This document shows positions 1 to 6,555 of a stretch of 10,468 nt of DNA, one piece after another. Origin of the DNA: Acidobacteriota bacterium (lineage in GTDB: Bacteria > Planctomycetota > Phycisphaerae > WQYP01 > JAJZKJ01); contig JAJZKJ010000042.1 of assembly GCA_021804195.1 (NCBI GenBank), positions 1-10,468 of the forward strand. Reading direction: 5' to 3'. Under the pieces are notes generated by a model. The model ran no database searches. It saw only the letters and a list, made by a program, of their open reading frames with translations, and was not told where the DNA came from. Position numbers and translations under genes: made by a program. How positions within the stretch are numbered: position 1 is the first letter of the stretch; every line of letters starts with the position of its first letter.

Positions 1-312
1 CAGCGTCTGGCCCTTGTACTGGATGGCAAAGTCCACCAGCGTGGTGGTGCCGCCGAAGGCGGCGGCGATGGTGCCCGATTCGAAGTCGTCGGCGCTGGTG
101 GTCCCGCCGAAGGGCATGTCGAGATGGGTATGGACATCAATGCCGCCAGGCAGCACCAGCAGGCCGCGGGCATCAATCACCTGGCCGGCGCCGGCGGCGG
201 GAAGTCCCGCGCCCAGCGCCGCCACCGATTCGCCGCGAATGCCGACATCGGCAACAAAGCTATCGCTGGCGGTCACCACCGTGCCGCCCTGGATCAAGGT
301 ATCGAATTGCAT
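1..312 (-). CDS. hydA: Dihydropyrimidinase / D-hydantoinase, N-terminal part (runs off the left edge)
   Basis: This is the first 104 residues of a cyclic amidohydrolase that opens the dihydropyrimidine (or hydantoin) ring to an N-carbamoyl amino acid in the cytoplasm. A typical hydantoinase start (MQFDTLIQGGTVV) leads to the beta-sandwich, then LPGGIDVHTHLD near residues 54-65. H61 and H63 form the HxH pair that binds the metal centre in this family. The PFGGTTSADDF stretch (67-77) and AAAFGGTTTLVDF (83-95) are hallmarks of the dihydropyrimidinase branch. The gene is divergent from preT/preA, which make its substrate, so dihydropyrimidinase is more likely than a pure hydantoinase. An in-frame ATG at 375 would add 21 residues, but a sigma70-like promoter lies over it, so 312 is preferred. 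The catalytic C-terminal part is outside the window. Confidence 0.93.
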   Translation of the reverse strand, partial: MQFDTLIQGGTVVTASDSFVADVGIRGESVAALGAGLPAAGAGQVIDARGLLVLPGGIDVHTHLDMPFGGTTSADDFESGTIAAAFGGTTTLVDFAIQYKGQTL

Positions 313-364
313 GGCCGGGGACCCCGTCGCAGCAGAAAAAATCGCCACCGCTGGGCGAATGCTG

Positions 365-394
365 ATAATATTCATCGCTTCAGCCCTTCGTCAA
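365..394 (-). promoter_or_regulatory. Possible sigma70-type promoter for the hydantoinase gene
   Basis: Read on the minus strand, TTGACG (plus 389-394) is followed after 18 bases by TATTAT (plus 365-370). Transcription would begin near 358, giving a leader of about 45 nt before the ATG at 312. This is a pattern match only. It helps to exclude the upstream in-frame ATG at 375 as the start. Confidence 0.45.
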
Positions 395-422
395 GCGGCG
401 GGGCGGGGAATCATGGCGCCAT

Positions 423-647
423 ATGCCGGAGGCAACCCAATTCGCGCTTCCCTTGCCAGAGGAAGAATATGAACGGCGTTTTGCCGATGTGCTGCCGCGG
501 TTGAGTCCGCAAGCGGCGGCGAATCGGCGGCGCGCTGCCTGTATTGCTACGATGCGCCCTGCATCCGGGCCTGCCCCACGCGAATTGACGTGCCGGGGTT
601 TATACAGAAAATCGCCAGCGGCAATCCGGCCGGCTCGGCCCGGGTGA
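423..647 (+). pseudogene. preT: 5' fragment of preT, out of frame with the rest of the gene
   Basis: An ORF starts at ATG 423 and reads EEEYERRFADVLPRLSPQAAA, which resembles the N-terminal lead-in of PreT/GltD-type proteins before the first cysteine cluster. After about residue 35 it turns into arginine-rich shadow sequence and stops at 645-647. The expected continuation (ESAARCLYCYDAPC, then ACPTRIDVPGF) is present but in another frame, from about 521 onwards. Reading back by one base somewhere in 512-533 would join the two parts into one protein of about 453 residues, the normal length of the family. One base therefore appears to be missing in a repetitive gcggcggc stretch. This could be a real mutation or a sequencing/assembly error. 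Confidence 0.75.
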
Positions 648-1783
648 TTCTCGAAGCCAATGTGCTGGGCGAAAGCTGCGGCCGCGTATGCCCCACCGAA
701 GTACTGTGCGAAGGCGCCTGCGTGCTCAACCGCGAAGGCGAAAAACCGGTCGAGATCGGCCGGCTGCAGCGCTATGCCGTGGCCTGGGCGCTGGAGCGCG
801 AGCTGCGGCTGTTGCAGCCGGGCCCGGCCAATGGCCGGCGGGTGGCCATTCTCGGCGCCGGACCGGCCGGCATCGCGGCGGCGGCGGCGCTGGCGCGCCG
901 GGGTTATGCGGCGATCCTGTATGATCGCAATCCGGGCCTGGGCGGATTGAACACCTATGGCATCGCGGCTTATAAATCGCGCGCGGAAGAGAGCCTGCGC
1001 GAGCTGGCCTGGCTGCAGCGGCAACTGGGCTTCGAATTGCGGACGGGTGTCGAAGTTGGCCGCGACATCAGCCTGGAAACACTGGAGAAAGATGCCGACG
1101 CCATCCTGATTGCCTGCGGCCTGGGCGACAGTGAAAGGCTCCGCTTGCCGGGCGGGGAGCTTGCGGGCGTGCTCAGCGCCATGGAATTCATAACCCCCAC
1201 GAAAACCCGGCCCTGGCGCGAGCTGCGGGTGGGCCGGCGCGTGGTTGTGGTGGGCGCCGGCAATACCGCGATTGACGTGGCCACGGCGGCGCGCCGGCTG
1301 GGAGCCGGGGAAGTGATGATTCTCTACCGGCGGGGCGAAGCTGAGCTGCCGGCCTTTCGCTATGAGTACGAACTGGCTCTGCGCGATCAGGTGCAATTTC
1401 TCTGGCATGCCCAGCCGGTGCGCATCCTGGGAGAAAATGGCCATGTTACCGCAGTCGAATGCCAGCGCACGCGGCTGCGGGGAACGGGGCGGGAAGCCCG
1501 GGTAGAGGCAATTCCCGGCTCGGAGTTCCAGCTTGGCGCCGACCAGGTGGTTTCGGCGATTGGCCAGGCGCCGCTGGCCAAACTGCTTTCCAGCCTGCCC
1601 GGCGTGACTGTGCGGCAGGGGCGGGTTCAAGTCAATTCCGATCATTTTCAGACCCAAAATCCCCGCTATTTTGCCGCGGGAGATTGCGTCAACGGCGGCG
1701 CCGAGGTGGTGGATGCGGTCGCGGAAGGAATGGCCGCGGCGCGCGGCATTCATGACTGGCTGGTTCACATGCGCGGACAGTAG
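590..1783 (+). CDS. preT: NAD-dependent dihydropyrimidine dehydrogenase, PreT subunit (N-terminus lost by frameshift)
   Basis: PreT is the FAD/Fe-S subunit that takes electrons from NAD(P)H and passes them to PreA for reduction of uracil or thymine. Counting from GTG 590: cysteines C30, C34, C40 and C44 of the second cluster region (ESCGRVCPTEVLCEGAC), the FAD Rossmann motif GAGPAG (89-94), the NAD(P)H Rossmann motif VGAGNTAIDVA (221-231), and YFAAGDCVNGGAEVVDA (360-376), typical of GltD-like flavoproteins. The frame is open back to 473 and contains the first cluster (CLYCYDAPC..AC, 536-574), but has no normal start codon there. GTG 590 is only the first usable start in this frame, so the true start is almost certainly ATG 423 in the other frame. 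If the frameshift is real, the protein lacks cluster cysteines and is probably inactive. preA follows after 11 bases. Confidence 0.9.
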   Translation: MPGFIQKIASGNPAGSARVILEANVLGESCGRVCPTEVLCEGACVLNREGEKPVEIGRLQRYAVAWALERELRLLQPGPANGRRVAILGAGPAGIAAAAALARRGYAAILYDRNPGLGGLNTYGIAAYKSRAEESLRELAWLQRQLGFELRTGVEVGRDISLETLEKDADAILIACGLGDSERLRLPGGELAGVLSAMEFITPTKTRPWRELRVGRRVVVVGAGNTAIDVATAARRLGAGEVMILYRRGEAELPAFRYEYELALRDQVQFLWHAQPVRILGENGHVTAVECQRTRLRGTGREARVEAIPGSEFQLGADQVVSAIGQAPLAKLLSSLPGVTVRQGRVQVNSDHFQTQNPRYFAAGDCVNGGAEVVDAVAEGMAAARGIHDWLVHMRGQ

Positions 1784-1794
1784 TTTTTTAGCCC

Positions 1795-3102
1795 ATGGCT
1801 CTGGAGATCAATTTCGCGGGCATTCGCAGCCCCAACCCCTTCTGGCTGGCTTCCGGTCCGCCCACAAATACCCTGGGCCAGGCGGTGCGGGCGTTTGAGG
1901 CCGGCTGGGGCGGCGTGGTCTGGAAAACCATCGGCGAGCAGGTGGTCAATACCGTTTCGCGCTACGGCGGCCTGGACCTGGGGCGGGAAAAGCTGATCGG
2001 CTTCAACAATATCGAGCTGATCAGCGACCGGCCCACCGAGGTCAACCTGCGCGAAATGGCCGAGGCCAAGCGGCGTTTCCCCAAGCATGCCGTGATCGCC
2101 TCGCTGATGGTGGAATCACGGCGGGAAGCCTGGCATGAGATCGTCAGGCGCGCCGAAGACACCGGCTGCGACGGGCTGGAGCTGAACTTCGGCTGTCCGC
2201 ACGGCATGAGCGAGCGCGGCATGGGCGCCGCGGTGGGCCAGGTGCCCGAATATACGGAAATGATCACGGCCTGGGTGAAAGAAGCGGCGCGCACGCCGGT
2301 GATCGTTAAATTAACCCCCAACATCACCGATGTGGCGCGCCTGGCCGAAGCGGCCGCGCGCGGCGGCGCCGACGCCATTTCGCTGATTAACACCATCAAC
2401 AGCATCATCGGCGTGAATCTCGATACCCTGGAGCCGCTGCCCACCGTGGGCGGCCTGGGCACCCATGGCGGTTACTGCGGTCCGGCGGTCAAGCCGATCG
2501 CGCTCAACATGGTCGCGGCCTGCGCCCAGCGGGTCAAAATTCCTATCTGCGGCATCGGCGGCATCGCCACCTGGCGCGACGCGGCCGAGTTCATCGCCCT
2601 CGGCGCGGGAGCGGTGCAGGTCTGCACGGCGGTCATGCATTACGGCTTCCGCATCGTCGAAGACCTGTGCGACGGGCTGGAGCAGTATTTACAGAGCCGG
2701 GGGCTGGCCGGAGTGGAAAGTCTGCGCGGCGCGGTGACACCCAAGATCACCGATTGGGGTCACCTCGATTTGAATTACAAGATTGTGGCCCGCATTGATG
2801 CCCAAAAATGCATCGGCTGCCATCTCTGCTATATCGCCTGCGAAGATGGCGCCCACCAGTGCATTGAACCCAATCTCGGACCCGGCATGGAGCGCGCCCG
2901 GCTGCATCCGCGGGTCAGCTATCCCGCCGGATTGCGCGTGCCGCGGGTGCGGGAAGACGAATGCGTGGGCTGCAATCTCTGCGCCCTGGTCTGCCCGGTC
3001 GAGGGTTGCATCGAGATGGCGCGGGTGGAAAACGGGCTGCCGTTTGAGAACTGGAACCAGCGGCAAAGCGGCGGGGCCGCGCCGCCGGCAGGCGGGCAGT
3101 GA
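1795..3102 (+). CDS. preA: NAD-dependent dihydropyrimidine dehydrogenase, PreA subunit
   Basis: PreA is the catalytic subunit: it binds FMN and reduces the pyrimidine ring at the 5,6 double bond. The 435 residues show a dihydroorotate-dehydrogenase-like TIM barrel (about 1-300). NFGCPHGMSERGMG (131-144) contains C134 and H136, equivalent to the active-site Cys and His of mammalian dihydropyrimidine dehydrogenase. VKLTPN (171-176), SLINTINS (196-203) and GIGGIATWRDAAEFI (253-267) are FMN/substrate segments. Two ferredoxin-type 4Fe-4S clusters follow: C339/C342/C345/C349 and C390/C393/C396/C400. The C-terminal tail (about 420-435) is low-complexity. The short spacing from preT indicates co-transcription; no clear Shine-Dalgarno is visible. 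All key residues are present, so PreA looks functional even though its partner PreT is frameshifted. Confidence 0.97.
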   Translation: MALEINFAGIRSPNPFWLASGPPTNTLGQAVRAFEAGWGGVVWKTIGEQVVNTVSRYGGLDLGREKLIGFNNIELISDRPTEVNLREMAEAKRRFPKHAVIASLMVESRREAWHEIVRRAEDTGCDGLELNFGCPHGMSERGMGAAVGQVPEYTEMITAWVKEAARTPVIVKLTPNITDVARLAEAAARGGADAISLINTINSIIGVNLDTLEPLPTVGGLGTHGGYCGPAVKPIALNMVAACAQRVKIPICGIGGIATWRDAAEFIALGAGAVQVCTAVMHYGFRIVEDLCDGLEQYLQSRGLAGVESLRGAVTPKITDWGHLDLNYKIVARIDAQKCIGCHLCYIACEDGAHQCIEPNLGPGMERARLHPRVSYPAGLRVPRVREDECVGCNLCALVCPVEGCIEMARVENGLPFENWNQRQSGGAAPPAGGQ

Positions 3103-3254
3103 ATCCCCGTCCTCAAACCTGTGCGTGCAAAATATTTGATGCCACCACATATTTGATACGCCTGAGCTCCACCGCGCCATTCCGCCCCGAGCCAAAATAC
3201 TTTTAGCCCATTCCATCAAACATTCAGCGGCTGCTCTGCTTCCAACCCCAGAGC
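3103..3254. other. Intergenic gap between preA and the transporter, with a short direct repeat
   Basis: This 152-bp gap is AT-richer than its surroundings. It holds two copies of ATATTTGAT (3132-3140 and 3149-3157), 17 bases apart start to start. No convincing terminator for preA and no clear promoter for the next gene were seen. The paired motif could be an operator or chance. Confidence 0.35.
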
Positions 3255-4625
3255 ATGAATTATTTTCGCGCCTGGAAGCAGTGGCGCAGGGAAAAACACC
3301 GTCTTCCGGTCATTGCCCGGGACCGCCGCAAGCCCGACCCGACGCTCATGGCACGGCGGCAATCGAAGGCGCCTCATTACAGGTCGCGGCAGGCTTTCCG
3401 CTCCGTGGGCATGGGGTTGATTACCGGCGCCGCGGATGATGATCCGGCGGCGATTGGCACGTATTCCGCTGCCGGGGCCGCGCTGGGGCCGGGCATTCTC
3501 TGGTCCGCGCTCTGGATCCTGCCGCTGACCTTCACGGTTGTCTATCTGGCATCCAAGGTCGGCCAGGTGACGGGCCAGGGATTGTTCGAGGTGATTCGGC
3601 TGCGGTATTCGCGCCGGGTGTTGTTCGCGCTGCTGCTGGCGGCGGCGCTTGGGAATCTGATCGAGGCGGGCGCGGATCTGGGTGGCATCGCCGCGGGCAT
3701 CCATCTGCTCTGGCCGGTGAAGCTGAGCGTGGCGGCGCTTGGGGTGGGCGCGGCCGCGCTGGTTTTACAGATTCAAGGCTATGCCATTCTGCGCAATATT
3801 TTCCGCGTGATCACGCTCAGCCTGCTCGCCTATATCGGCTCGGGCTGGCTGGCGCGGCCGGACTGGCGCATGGCGCTCGCGGCCACCTTGCTGCCTCATC
3901 TCAAGTTCAACCGGGAATTTTTCAGCCTGCTGGTGGCGATCATCGGCTCGAATCTGTCGGCCTATTTATTGACCTGGCAATCCAATCAGGATGTGGAAGA
4001 AGACATCCGCATGGGCCGCCGCCGGCTGAGCGACCGGGCCGGCACCACGGCGGGGGAACTGCGCCGCGCCCGGTATGACATCGCGCTGGGCGTATTTTTT
4101 TCCGACCTGGTGATGTATTTCATCCTGCTGGCCGCCGCTTCGACTCTGTTTCAAGCCGGGGCATACCGAATCCAGAGCGCGGCCCAGGCGGCGCGGGCCT
4201 TGCAGCCGCTGGCCGGACCGGCGGCGGGCTGGCTATTTGCCGCGGGCATGATCGGCGCGGGATTTCTGGCGCTGCCGGTGATGACGATTGGCGCCGCCTT
4301 CGACATATGCCAAAGCCTGGGCTGGAAACACGGCTTGCGGGCCAAACCCCGGGATGCGCCGGCATTTTATATCATTGCCACGCTGATCACCCTGGCCGAA
4401 GTCGCCATGAATCTGCTGGGGTTGAACCCCATGCATGCCCTGGTCTATGCCGGCATCGTGCAGGGCATTTCGACGCCGTTTCTCATGCTGGCCGTCTTGC
4501 GCATTACCCAGGATCCGCAGACCATGGGGCCCTGGGTCAACACCCACACCATGAACCTGCTGGGCTGGATTACGATTCTGGTCATGTTCGGCGCCGCGCT
4601 GGGTTTGCTGATCAGCTTTTTATGA
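3255..4625 (+). CDS. NRAMP-related divalent metal transporter family membrane protein
   Basis: This 456-residue polytopic inner-membrane protein has a basic N-terminal tail of about 45 residues and then roughly 10-11 hydrophobic segments. MGLITGAADDDPAAIGTY (53-70) matches the first transmembrane motif of the NRAMP superfamily, but DDDP replaces the DPGN metal site of true Mn/Fe transporters. The segment IIGSNLSAYLLTWQSNQDVEED (229-250) corresponds to the helix-6 region and lacks the MPH motif of classical members. GAGFLALPVMTIGAAFDI (334-351) and the conserved C-terminal helices complete the fold. It most likely belongs to the divergent NRAMP-like group whose substrate is not settled, so proton-driven Mn/Fe uptake should not be assumed. 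ATG 3255 gives the longest frame; ATG 3348 or 3411 would trim only the basic tail. Its stop overlaps the convergent gene by 14 bases. Confidence 0.85.
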   Translation: MNYFRAWKQWRREKHRLPVIARDRRKPDPTLMARRQSKAPHYRSRQAFRSVGMGLITGAADDDPAAIGTYSAAGAALGPGILWSALWILPLTFTVVYLASKVGQVTGQGLFEVIRLRYSRRVLFALLLAAALGNLIEAGADLGGIAAGIHLLWPVKLSVAALGVGAAALVLQIQGYAILRNIFRVITLSLLAYIGSGWLARPDWRMALAATLLPHLKFNREFFSLLVAIIGSNLSAYLLTWQSNQDVEEDIRMGRRRLSDRAGTTAGELRRARYDIALGVFFSDLVMYFILLAAASTLFQAGAYRIQSAAQAARALQPLAGPAAGWLFAAGMIGAGFLALPVMTIGAAFDICQSLGWKHGLRAKPRDAPAFYIIATLITLAEVAMNLLGLNPMHALVYAGIVQGISTPFLMLAVLRITQDPQTMGPWVNTHTMNLLGWITILVMFGAALGLLISFL

Positions 4626-5070
4626 AGTCTGCTGCGCCGCTATTTTCCCGCGGCGCGGGGGAGTTGGACTCGATCAGCAGCATGGCATTCCCGGGATTGC
4701 GGGGGTCAAATTTGATGCTGATGGGCGTGCCGGGCAACAGCCCCTTTGCTGCCGGGTCGGCCAGCTCCTCATCCTGTGAACTTTCGTAACATACTCCGGC
4801 CACTTCATAACGATAGATCAGCCGGGTGCAAGGGGGCGGAACAGAAGCCGGTCCACGGCGGCGGGGTTTGAGCTTCGGCGATGGGGGCACCGCAAACCAC
4901 TCGAGGACTTCTCCAGCCGCCAGCCGGCCGTGCTGCAGTAAGCGCTGGCGCCGCAACCGTTCTTTCTGCAGGGGGGAGGGCCGGCGCAGCCGCGCCGCTC
5001 CGATGCCGGCGGCGGTCAGGCCCAGTCCCGCGGCTACAGCGATCCAGGGCACGATCTGCATAGGCTCCAT
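4612..5070 (-). CDS. DUF3592-like membrane-anchored protein of unknown function
   Basis: This is a 152-residue protein if started at ATG 5070 (149 if started at 5061, which has GGAG close upstream). Residues 6-27 form one hydrophobic segment, followed by a basic, arginine-rich stretch (28-45), so the rest is probably cytoplasmic. The second half has a DUF3592-type pattern: a tyrosine-rich strand (RLIYRYEVAGVCYESSQ, 83-99), then GTPISIKFDPRNPGNAMLL (114-132), matching the family's G-x-x-V-x-V-x-Y/F-D-P-x-N-P ending. No catalytic residues are known for this family. The frame stays open to 5163, but the extra N-terminus is encoded by the dispersed intergenic repeat and is unlikely to be real. 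The gene is divergent from pstS and convergent with the NRAMP-like gene. A phosphate-related role can only be guessed from position. Confidence 0.65.
   Translation of the reverse strand: MEPMQIVPWIAVAAGLGLTAAGIGAARLRRPSPLQKERLRRQRLLQHGRLAAGEVLEWFAVPPSPKLKPRRRGPASVPPPCTRLIYRYEVAGVCYESSQDEELADPAAKGLLPGTPISIKFDPRNPGNAMLLIESNSPAPRENSGAADFIKS
4634..4656. other. Perfect 7-bp inverted repeat at a convergent gene junction
   Basis: GCGCCGC (4634-4640) and GCGGCGC (4650-4656) can pair around a 9-base loop just after the transporter stop and inside the end of the DUF3592-like gene. No T-run follows on either strand, so it is not a canonical intrinsic terminator, though it could stall or protect convergent transcripts. 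Confidence 0.3.
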
Positions 5071-5143
5071 CTTGCCATGAGTTGCCGCCGCGGCCGCCAG
5101 GAAAAATGCCCGCGGCCGCGCTCCCAGACCACTCCATTCCGTG

Positions 5144-5163
5144 AAAAAAAGCGGCCCCGCCAC
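5144..5163 (-). repeat. Dispersed terminator-like repeat, copy A (core only)
   Basis: On the minus strand this reads GTGGCGGGGCCGC followed by seven T's. GTGGC and GCCGC pair (one G-T wobble) around a GGG loop. The conserved tail seen in copies B-D is missing here. It directly abuts the Pho box at 5164 and lies between the divergent pstS and DUF3592-like genes. Confidence 0.6.
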
Positions 5164-5181
5164 CTGTCATGATTCTGTCAT
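5164..5181 (+). promoter_or_regulatory. Pho box (PhoB operator) upstream of pstS
   Basis: The site is CTGTCAT-GATT-CTGTCAT: two perfect 7-base direct repeats separated by four bases, 11 bases start to start. This equals the PhoB half-site arrangement known from E. coli phosphate-regulon promoters. TTGAAT at 5193-5198, 11 bases further on, fits a weak -10 element (four of six consensus bases), as expected when PhoB replaces -35 recognition. pstS starts 59 bases after the box. Phosphate-starvation induction of pstS is therefore strongly suggested. The divergent DUF3592-like gene could share it. Confidence 0.85.
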
Positions 5182-5224
5182 CAAAGCCGGAATTGAATGT
5201 TGTTACCCTGAAGTCGAGATCGTC

Positions 5225-5230
5225 AAGGAG
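5225..5230 (+). promoter_or_regulatory. Ribosome binding site that sets the pstS start
   Basis: AAGGAG lies 10 bases before ATG 5241. The in-frame ATG at 5169 overlaps the Pho box and would precede the signal peptide with 24 extra residues, so 5241 is chosen. Confidence 0.75.
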
Positions 5231-5240
5231 ACATCATTAC

Positions 5241-6314
5241 ATGCATTGGAACCACCCCTCTCGCTCCACCCGCATTCTGACCGGTTTGCTGGCCCTGGCG
5301 CTGGCGCTGCCGGTGCTGTTCGCGGCCGATCCGGTTGTCAACATTCTCGAAACCGGATCCAGCCTGCTTTATCCGCTCTTCAATTTGTGGGTTCCGGTGT
5401 ATCGCCGGCAGCACTCGAATGTGCGCATCACGACCCAATCCACCGGCAGCGGCACCGGCATCTCGCAGTCCATCGCCGGACTCGCCCAGATTGGCGCTTC
5501 GGATGCCTATCTCAGCAATGCCATGGAAAAAATGCACTCCAACATGCTGAATATCCCGCTGGCGATTTCGATGCAGATGGTGAACTACAATCTGCCGGGC
5601 TTGAACAACCGCCATCTCAAGCTCAGCGGTCCGGTGCTGGCGGGAATTTATACCGGTTCGATTCGCTATTGGAATGATGCCCGGATCCGCGGCTTGAATC
5701 CCGGCGTGAACCTGCCCCATCACGTCATTATTCCCGTGCACCGCACCGACGGCAGCGGCGACACCTTCATCTTCACGCAATACCTGTCGTTCAGCACGCC
5801 CAGCTGGGCCAACCAGACCAGCTATGGCACCAGCGTGAGCTGGCCGGCGGTATCAGGCGGATTGGGCGCGGAAGGCAATCCGGGCATGGTGACGGCGATC
5901 AAAGACAATCCGTACGCCATTGCTTATATCGGCACGAGCTTTGAGAACGCGATCCGCCGCGACCGGCTGGGAATCGCGCTGCTCAAGAACCGGGCCGGCA
6001 ACTTCCTGCTGCCCAGCGCGCGCACGGCCGATGCCGCGGCCGCGGTGATGGTGCCCAAAACTCCCAAAGACGAACGCATCAGCCTGATCTTCGCTCCGGG
6101 CCGGATGTCTTATCCCATCATCAACTACGAGTACGCCATCGTGAACCGGCAACAGGGGTCTGCGCAGACCGCGGCGGCGCTGCGCCAGCTCTTCGGCTGG
6201 GCCATCAGCCGCAGCGGCGGCAATGCTCCCAGCTTCATGCGCCGGGTGCACTTTGTGCCGCTGCCGGCGCAGGTGGTGAAATTAAGCCAGGCGCAGATCG
6301 CGGAAATTCAATAA
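5241..6314 (+). CDS. pstS: Phosphate ABC transporter, periplasmic phosphate-binding protein
   Basis: PstS captures inorganic phosphate in the periplasm and delivers it to PstC/PstA. The 357-residue product starts with a basic N-region and a hydrophobic core (ILTGLLALALALPVLFA, 12-28), a Sec signal peptide probably cleaved before AADP or ADP. There is no lipobox cysteine. Ligand-binding loops are recognisable: ETGSSLLYPLF (37-47), QSTGSGTGISQ (66-76), IGASDAYLS (84-92) and RTDGSGDTFIFTQYLS (168-183), which holds the Arg, Asp, Ser and Thr typical of phosphate contacts. The C-terminus is complete. The gene follows a Pho box and a good ribosome binding site. It is separated from pstC by 241 bases carrying a strong hairpin and two dispersed repeats, an unusually long gap for a pst operon. 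Confidence 0.96.
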   Translation: MHWNHPSRSTRILTGLLALALALPVLFAADPVVNILETGSSLLYPLFNLWVPVYRRQHSNVRITTQSTGSGTGISQSIAGLAQIGASDAYLSNAMEKMHSNMLNIPLAISMQMVNYNLPGLNNRHLKLSGPVLAGIYTGSIRYWNDARIRGLNPGVNLPHHVIIPVHRTDGSGDTFIFTQYLSFSTPSWANQTSYGTSVSWPAVSGGLGAEGNPGMVTAIKDNPYAIAYIGTSFENAIRRDRLGIALLKNRAGNFLLPSARTADAAAAVMVPKTPKDERISLIFAPGRMSYPIINYEYAIVNRQQGSAQTAAALRQLFGWAISRSGGNAPSFMRRVHFVPLPAQVVKLSQAQIAEIQ

Positions 6315-6336
6315 GCGGACGGCGACGGAGGTCAAG

Positions 6337-6368
6337 CATGCGGGCGGCCGAACCTGGCCGCCCGCATG
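6337..6368 (+). terminator. Strong hairpin after pstS (partial terminator or mRNA stabiliser)
   Basis: CATGCGGGCGGCC (6337-6349) and GGCCGCCCGCATG (6356-6368) form a perfect 13-bp stem with loop GAACCT, 22 bases after the pstS stop. Only a short TTTT follows (6371-6374). In binding-protein operons, such intercistronic hairpins are known to protect the upstream mRNA and reduce read-through, giving more binding protein than permease. That role is inferred here. Confidence 0.75.
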
Positions 6369-6393
6369 TGTTTTACGACCCACCCGCCACATC

Positions 6394-6443
6394 GCCGCGC
6401 CGGATGCTGGAATGGCAAAGCAAAAAAAGCAGCCCCGCCCGCC
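6394..6443 (-). repeat. Dispersed terminator-like repeat, copy B
   Basis: This copy carries the full unit. On the minus strand it has a GGCGGGGCTGC hairpin half, seven T's, GCTTTGCCATTCCAGC, and then ATCCGGCGCGGC. It aligns over about 50 bases with copy C, about 103 bases downstream, with a few substitutions and one indel. The T-run faces against pst transcription, so it does not look like a terminator for pstS. Confidence 0.7.
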
Positions 6444-6496
6444 TTCCCCGGTAGAATAAAATGGAGGCGTCCGCAGGTCTGGCGCGCAGGTTTGCT

Positions 6497-6547
6497 GCCG
6501 CGGCCGGACGCTGGAATGACGAAGCAAAAAAAGCGGCCCCGCCACCC
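6497..6547 (-). repeat. Dispersed terminator-like repeat, copy C
   Basis: On the minus strand this has GTGGCGGGGCCGC, seven T's, GCTTCGTCATTCCAGC and then GTCCGGCCGCGGC. Its core (hairpin plus T-run) is identical to copy A, and its whole unit is close to copy B. It ends 8 bases before the pstC start codon, leaving no visible Shine-Dalgarno sequence for pstC. Confidence 0.7.
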
Positions 6548-6555
6548 GTATTGAT

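Noticed and set aside
313..375. Upstream hydantoinase start at ATG 375
   Set aside because: It lies at a probable -35/-10 promoter and adds 21 residues not seen in family members, though GAAGGG upstream makes it not impossible.
14..504. Plus-strand open frames across the hydantoinase region
   Set aside because: The minus strand encodes conserved hydantoinase motifs including HTH; the plus-strand frames show no family features.
380..1768. 462-codon open frame on the minus strand opposite preT
   Set aside because: It is fully antisense to the well-supported preT coding sequence and reads as His/Arg/Ala/Gly/Gln-rich shadow sequence with no recognisable domain; GC-rich DNA commonly leaves such frames open.
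5071..5163. N-terminal extension of the DUF3592-like protein to an ATG at 5163
   Set aside because: The added residues are encoded by repeat copy A and the promoter region, with no ribosome binding site.
5169..5240. Upstream pstS start at 5169
   Set aside because: It overlaps the Pho box and would bury the signal peptide; ATG 5241 has a proper ribosome binding site.
6394..6547. Copies B and C considered as a CRISPR-like array
   Set aside because: Only two imperfect copies with a single spacer, no cas genes, and further copies are scattered in other intergenic regions.
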